Shown here one piece after another: positions 60,368 through 64,000 of a stretch of DNA of 64,000 bases. The notes under the pieces are model-generated. The model did not search any database. It had not been told where the DNA came from and saw nothing but the letters and a program-made list of their open reading frames with translations. Within the stretch, counting starts at the first letter, position 1; each line of letters starts with the position of its first letter. The stretch is from Azadirachta indica (lineage: Eukaryota; Streptophyta; Magnoliopsida; Sapindales; Meliaceae), in assembly GCA_022749755.1 (NCBI GenBank), contig CM040440.1, forward strand, positions 866,824-930,823, read 5' to 3'. The translations under genes and the position numbers were made by a program.

Positions 60368-61111
60368 ATGAACAATAGTGGTGTCGGTACAGTTCAAAGA
60401 GTTGTAAGGATTTCAACCACTGATTACGATGTGACGGACTCCTCCAGTAACGAAGATGGAGAGTTCTCCCACCGCAAGAATCCATGGCACAGCTTTGTGT
60501 ATAAAACATATATTAAACTCACTCCCAGTAAGAATAGTAACACTGCTGTCCTCGCCAATAACAAGAAGAGAATCTCAACAAATGTTTCAATATGGCGACG
60601 ACCAATTAAAAAGTTTTGTGGCATACGGCAGCGGCCTTGGGGTAGATGGGCTACTGAGATTAAACATGAAGGGGTACGACTATGGCTCGGAACTTATGAT
60701 ACAATTGAAGAAGCCGCGAGAGTTTACGACAATGCAACTATTAAGCTTAGGGGTCCTAACACTTTAACAAACTTCTCAACACCGCCCCTTCAGCGAAAAA
60801 GAGCAAGACCAAAGAATCTAGACAAACCAATAGTACAGGGTGATGAGTCTAACAATTTTTCAACTTCAACTTCTGTTCTCAATTTTCAGACTTATTCCAA
60901 CAAAGAAACGGAAAAAGGAAAAACATTAATGAAACCTGCTGATAAACCAACAACAATAGTTCAAGAGTTTCAAGGAGAGACAACAAATTTATCATTCGAT
61001 GTTTTGGAAGATTGTTTGTCTCAGGATATTTCATTTCTCGAAGAGTATTTCAACAACATTCTAACTCCAGACCTGTCATTTTTGGATAACAACATCGATT
61101 TTCTAAAATAA
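60368..61111 (+). CDS. CRF-like AP2/ERF transcription factor (ERF group VI type), divergent
   Basis: An intact single-exon frame of 247 codons. Residues 12-28 (VVRISTTDYDVTDSSSNED) match the N-terminal CRF motif of cytokinin response factors. Residues about 82-136 form an AP2 DNA-binding domain: KFCGIRQRPWGRWATEIK, VRLWLGTYDTIEEAARVYDN, IKLRGPNTLTNF. A basic RKRARP follows. A Thr/Ser-Val-Leu stretch (STSTSVLNF) may be a remnant of the CRF phosphorylation motif. The C-terminus is acidic and hydrophobic (LEDCLSQDISFLEEYFN), a likely activation region. Such proteins bind GCC-box-like DNA in the nucleus and act in cytokinin and stress responses. Oddities: Cys replaces the usual first Arg of RGVR, and the loop after EIK is two residues shorter than usual. 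The gene may be a young paralogue with altered binding. Confidence 0.85.
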   Translation: MNNSGVGTVQRVVRISTTDYDVTDSSSNEDGEFSHRKNPWHSFVYKTYIKLTPSKNSNTAVLANNKKRISTNVSIWRRPIKKFCGIRQRPWGRWATEIKHEGVRLWLGTYDTIEEAARVYDNATIKLRGPNTLTNFSTPPLQRKRARPKNLDKPIVQGDESNNFSTSTSVLNFQTYSNKETEKGKTLMKPADKPTTIVQEFQGETTNLSFDVLEDCLSQDISFLEEYFNNILTPDLSFLDNNIDFLK

Positions 61112-61717
61112 TATTTAGTGGAGTACGGATAGTTGTTAACTAATAATACTATCATAGTTATATTTGAATTAGAAATTTGGTTTATTTGTAATTCATTCTC
61201 TATGTCATGAACTATCAGACTATGCTTTGCTGCATTTTGTATTTCTCTAGTTTTTGAACTTGGTCCAAGATAATTTTTCACAAATTCAGTTTATTATTTA
61301 CATTCATGTTAATGAAATTTTATCGTAATAATGCTAGTTCAAAAGCTGTAATTAATTTTATGCCAGCTCCAAATTTGCAGCTTATGTCAAGAGTAAAGAT
61401 TTGGATAAACCGTTGCTTGATCAAAGAGAATTTCAATCATTAAGGAATTCTACAAATAAATTTTAAATTTTAAATATTAATTAAAATATAAATATTAACT
61501 GAATGATTGTTTTTATTTGTAATATTTCAATATACATGTAGGAATTAGTGATTTGACATTATATTATAGTTATATAAATTTTAGATATAAATCTAATATA
61601 TATGCATTCACTATTCAAAATCTGCCATTATAGCATTGGACAAATTAGCAACAGATTAAAAAAAAAAAATCATTGTTTAAAGACTGATCCAACACTATGA
61701 ACAATATTCTTATTAAC
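61112..61717. other. 3' flank of the CRF-like gene
   Basis: It probably contains the 3' UTR to about 61330. The rest is AT-rich with no gene seen. Confidence 0.4.
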
Positions 61718-62094
61718 TTTAATGTTTAAGCAAGAATATTCAATCAAAAGGCAGAAAGAGAGAATAGTTTATTTTTCATTGAATTCCAATATATAAACAA
61801 CAAACATAATCAAAACAAAAAAGAAATAAATAAAGTCCTACTACTCATTGGCTATAATAATTAAATTACATAAGAATAAAATAGTGACAATTAATATTTA
61901 ATGTCTTTTATATAGTTATATTTTTTTGCAGATGACAAGAGAATTGGCCATTCAAAATGAATTAAACTCAAAAAGATTGAATTCAACTCAAAAAGGAAGA
62001 CGTTCGGGAACCAAAACACAAGTCACTAAAGGACCTAAGTGCAAAGCTGAGTGGAACTATTTGAAAGGTTTTTAAACCTTGCAAGTCAGATTTG

Positions 62095-62348
62095 CATGGC
62101 GCGGCCGCACCACTTAGTGGTGCTCCAGCGCCATGCATGCTACCAAAGAGTAGGTGGCATGGCGCCGTAGCGCCACTAGGTGGCGCGATGGCGCCATGCC
62201 ACCTGCTCTTGTGCAGTATGCATGACAGAATGCATGGCGCCGTCACACCTCCTAGTGGTGCTACCGCGCCATACCACCTACTCTTGTGCAGAATGCATGA
62301 CAGAATACATGGCGCTGCCGCGCTACCAACGGGTGCTACTGCGCCATG
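62095..62348. repeat. GC-rich hairpin array, copy D: four 41 bp modules
   Basis: Modules at 62095-62135, 62158-62198, 62233-62272 and 62308-62348 each start CATGGCGC and end GCGCCATG or a one-base variant. The second is the best: outer arms CATGGCGCC/GGCGCCATG and inner arms GCGCCAC/GTGGCGC around TAG. Spacers contain CACCTGCTCTTGTGCAG and a CATGACAGAAT-like phrase. The last three modules start exactly 75 bp apart. Confidence 0.85.
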
Positions 62349-62944
62349 CCACCTGCTCTTGTGCAGCATGTATGGCACAGTCGCGGCACCTCTTCAATCA
62401 TACTCACTCCCCTGCATGGTTTTTGGTGCCCCAACACCCACTACAATTAATTAAAAAAAAAAGTTTAATTTATTTTGATAAGTGTATAAAAAAAAAAACT
62501 TATCATTTACTCTTTAATTAATTTGATTTGTCTATTTAATTCTCTATTTACATTAATATTTAATATTTTTTTTATTATATTTTTTTGCATATCATGAGGG
62601 AATTAGTCATTTAAAAATAAATTTGACTCGAAATTATTGAATTCGTTTAAAAAAGAAAGACGTTTGAAAATGAAAACGTAAGGGAAATACAGACCAAAAC
62701 GTAAGTCATCAGGGTACCTAAGTGTAAAGTTAAGGGGATCTATTTACAAAATTTTCAAACCTTTTAAGTTAACTTTTCAGTGACTGTGTTTTTTTTTTTT
62801 TTTTTTTTTTTGTAGATGAAGAATTTTTGCAAGTTTAATTTTAAATTAAGGGAGTTAGGGAAAAAGATGAAGAGAGAAAAAAAAAGAGAAGAAAAAAGAA
62901 AAGAAAAAAATTTAAAAAAAATGTGAAAATAAATATATTTATAT

Positions 62945-63130
62945 ATGCTTCTTGTGCGTGCAGGCGCAGGCGTAACACAGATTGCGCGGTGCGGCCGCAC
63001 AAGCAATTGCCCGCCTGCGCCCGTAAGACAGTAAGCGCGGCATGACCGCGTAGAATACTGCGCGGCTGCGCGCGCTTCGCACAAAAATTACGGTGCGGCT
63101 GCACAAGCAATTGCGCGCAAATGCCTGCAG
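62945..63130. repeat. GC-rich segment with a repeated palindromic motif
   Basis: GGTGCGGC(C/T)GCACAAGCAA followed by TTGC occurs at 62988-63010 and 63092-63114, 104 bases apart. The first contains the perfect palindrome GTGCGGCCGCAC (62989-63000). Other GCGCGGCTGCGCGCGC-type stretches lie between. Open frames across it on either strand are compositional. Confidence 0.7.
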
Positions 63131-63180
63131 CGTGAACATATTTATGCTACGCCTCCCCTATTTTTGCCCCAATATAATCC

Positions 63181-63856
63181 TCTTTCTATTTGATTCCAAA
63201 TTTCCCTCTTCCTCTAACACAAACACCATCCCAAACACTTTCTCTTTTTCACTCTTTACCTAAATTCAATTACTACACATTTAATCACCATCCCAAATAC
63301 CAAATTACACATATTTCCTTACCAAATTTAAACATTCAATTACCTATAATCTCCCAACATAGCAAGAATTTGGAGAAGTGCAGTGAGAGTAAGGAATTCA
63401 ATCCCAACATTGCATTTTCACTTCAATTTCATGTAAGTTCTCACTAGTGTTAAATTTATTCTTCCAATTGTATATTTATGAAGAAATGTTTAGGGTTGTA
63501 ATGCTAATAGAAAAATGAAGTGTTTGGTTCTTGATTTTTTTGTAGAATTTGTTGTGGGTGTTGTGGAGAAATTAATATTTTGGAAGTGTTTGCATTTTAC
63601 ATTGTAATTTTGGCCTACATTTGAAGGATTGGATTAGAAATTGAGTGGGTTAATAAAAGTGTACACCAGATGTTCGACAAAATGTTTCAGTAAACTTTGG
63701 CCTAGTAATCTTAAGTTTGATAGTTGGAAAATACTTACAGGGTGCTTTAAGAGTGAAAGGAAGGTTGATTAAGTGGATTGAAGTGCAAGATAGGAGGTAG
63801 CAAAAGTGTGCATTCCAAGTGTTCGGTAATTTGCCTAAAAGAATACTTAGAACAAA
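63181..63856 (+). other. Leader of the retroelement
   Basis: CT/AC-rich leader from 63180, a possible intron donor near 63433 (ATGTAAGT), and then phrases ACACCAGATGTTCGACAAAA and CCAAGTGTTCGGTAATTTGCC, which I associate with the region upstream of the first ORF in plant gypsy elements. No independent gene seen. Confidence 0.4.
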
Positions 63857-64000
63857 ATGGCACCAAAAAAGGGGAGTTCTTCACAAGTTTCATCAGCTTT
63901 TGACAAAAAGAAATTTGTTTCATGTGAAGCCGAACAAAAGTTTATTAAATTTCAACAAGATGAAAAAGTATTAGTGAGGGAACGAGCATTAAAACCGAGT
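63857..64000 (+). CDS. First ORF of a Ty3/gypsy-type retroelement, N-terminus only
   Basis: The ATG at 63857 opens 48 codons to the window edge without a stop: MAPKKGSSSQVSSAFDKKKF, then VSCEAEQKFIKF and VLVRERALKP. The plan (MAPK/R start, Ser-rich stretch, FVS.EAE..F, then ...RERA) matches the start of the putative plant transposon protein ORF found in Athila/Tat-related elements. The frame continues beyond 64000, so the state of the rest is unknown. Confidence 0.55.
   Translation, partial: MAPKKGSSSQVSSAFDKKKFVSCEAEQKFIKFQQDEKVLVRERALKPS

Larger units (their letters stand above)
61718..63180 (+). mobile_element. LTR-like sequence, copy D (most complete)
   Basis: It starts TTTAATGTTTAAGCAAGAAT and follows the same order as copies A and B. 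It contains the hairpin array 62095-62348, the poly-T and polypurine stretch 62790-62920, and then a further GC-rich segment 62945-63130 absent from A and B. A retroelement-type leader and ORF follow, so this is probably the 5' LTR, or LTR plus leader, of an element running off the window. The exact right border and primer site were not identified. Confidence 0.5.

Noticed and set aside
62095..62348. CRISPR-like appearance (similar repeats with regular spacing)
   Set aside because: The repeats vary in sequence, the spacers are conserved instead of unique, and the setting is a plant transposon.

Overview
The window looks like repeat-rich, AT-rich nuclear DNA of a flowering plant, most likely a eudicot. 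The grounds are GT-AG introns of plant type, a plant-specific RRM gene of the BPA1 (binding partner of ACD11) type, a CRF-type AP2/ERF gene, and degenerate plant transposons of the Athila, Mutator (MULE), CACTA and copia groups. I see no rRNA, tRNA, organellar insert or CRISPR array. I cannot name the species.

Layout. 1-1620 is AT-rich intergenic DNA. 1620-5760 is an intact five-exon BPA1-like gene with a TATA box and two G-boxes. 7530-13650 is an internally deleted Athila-type Ty3/gypsy element on the minus strand, with LTRs of about 1.4 kb, a degenerate tRNA-Asp primer site and a polypurine tract. It sits between two diverged copies of a 0.8 kb AT-rich sequence. About 16.5 kb holds a possible small-peptide gene. 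17568-25037 is a 7.5 kb MULE with long terminal inverted repeats (TIRs), a broken MuDR-type transposase on the minus strand and a convergent GRF zinc-finger ORF on the plus strand. About 25.3-26.3 kb is a copia LTR relic. 26.4-30.9 kb is a decayed CACTA element. 31-36 kb is AT-rich DNA with a long foldback region. 36.0-36.5 kb is a second GRF zinc-finger gene, with a predicted C-terminal membrane helix and its own TATA box, followed by minisatellites. 39917-41793 is a 1.9 kb giant inverted repeat with an internal array of alternating palindromic motifs. 42055-42915 is a second, shorter inverted-repeat element. 43.0-43.9 kb is a tandem repeat. 44.1-47.3 kb is unidentified relic DNA. 47334 to about 55.3 kb is a second CACTA element, with a nearly full-length but mutated TNP2 transposase and Ulp1 protease exons. 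55.2-58.4 kb is a tandem duplication joining a CACTA piece to an LTR-like piece. 59.4-61.1 kb is a CRF-like AP2/ERF gene. 61.7-64.0 kb is another copy of the LTR-like sequence, followed by the first codons of a retroelement ORF that runs off the window.

Only the BPA1-like gene, the CRF-like gene, the GRF-membrane gene and possibly one or two small-peptide genes look like functional protein genes. The rest is layered transposon history.

The most unusual structures are three. One is the set of GC-rich hairpin modules of about 41 bp, repeated three or four times inside each copy of an LTR-like element. One is the 1.9 kb foldback with its palindromic core. One is the repeated occurrence of GRF zinc-finger ORFs, one of them clearly inside a MULE.
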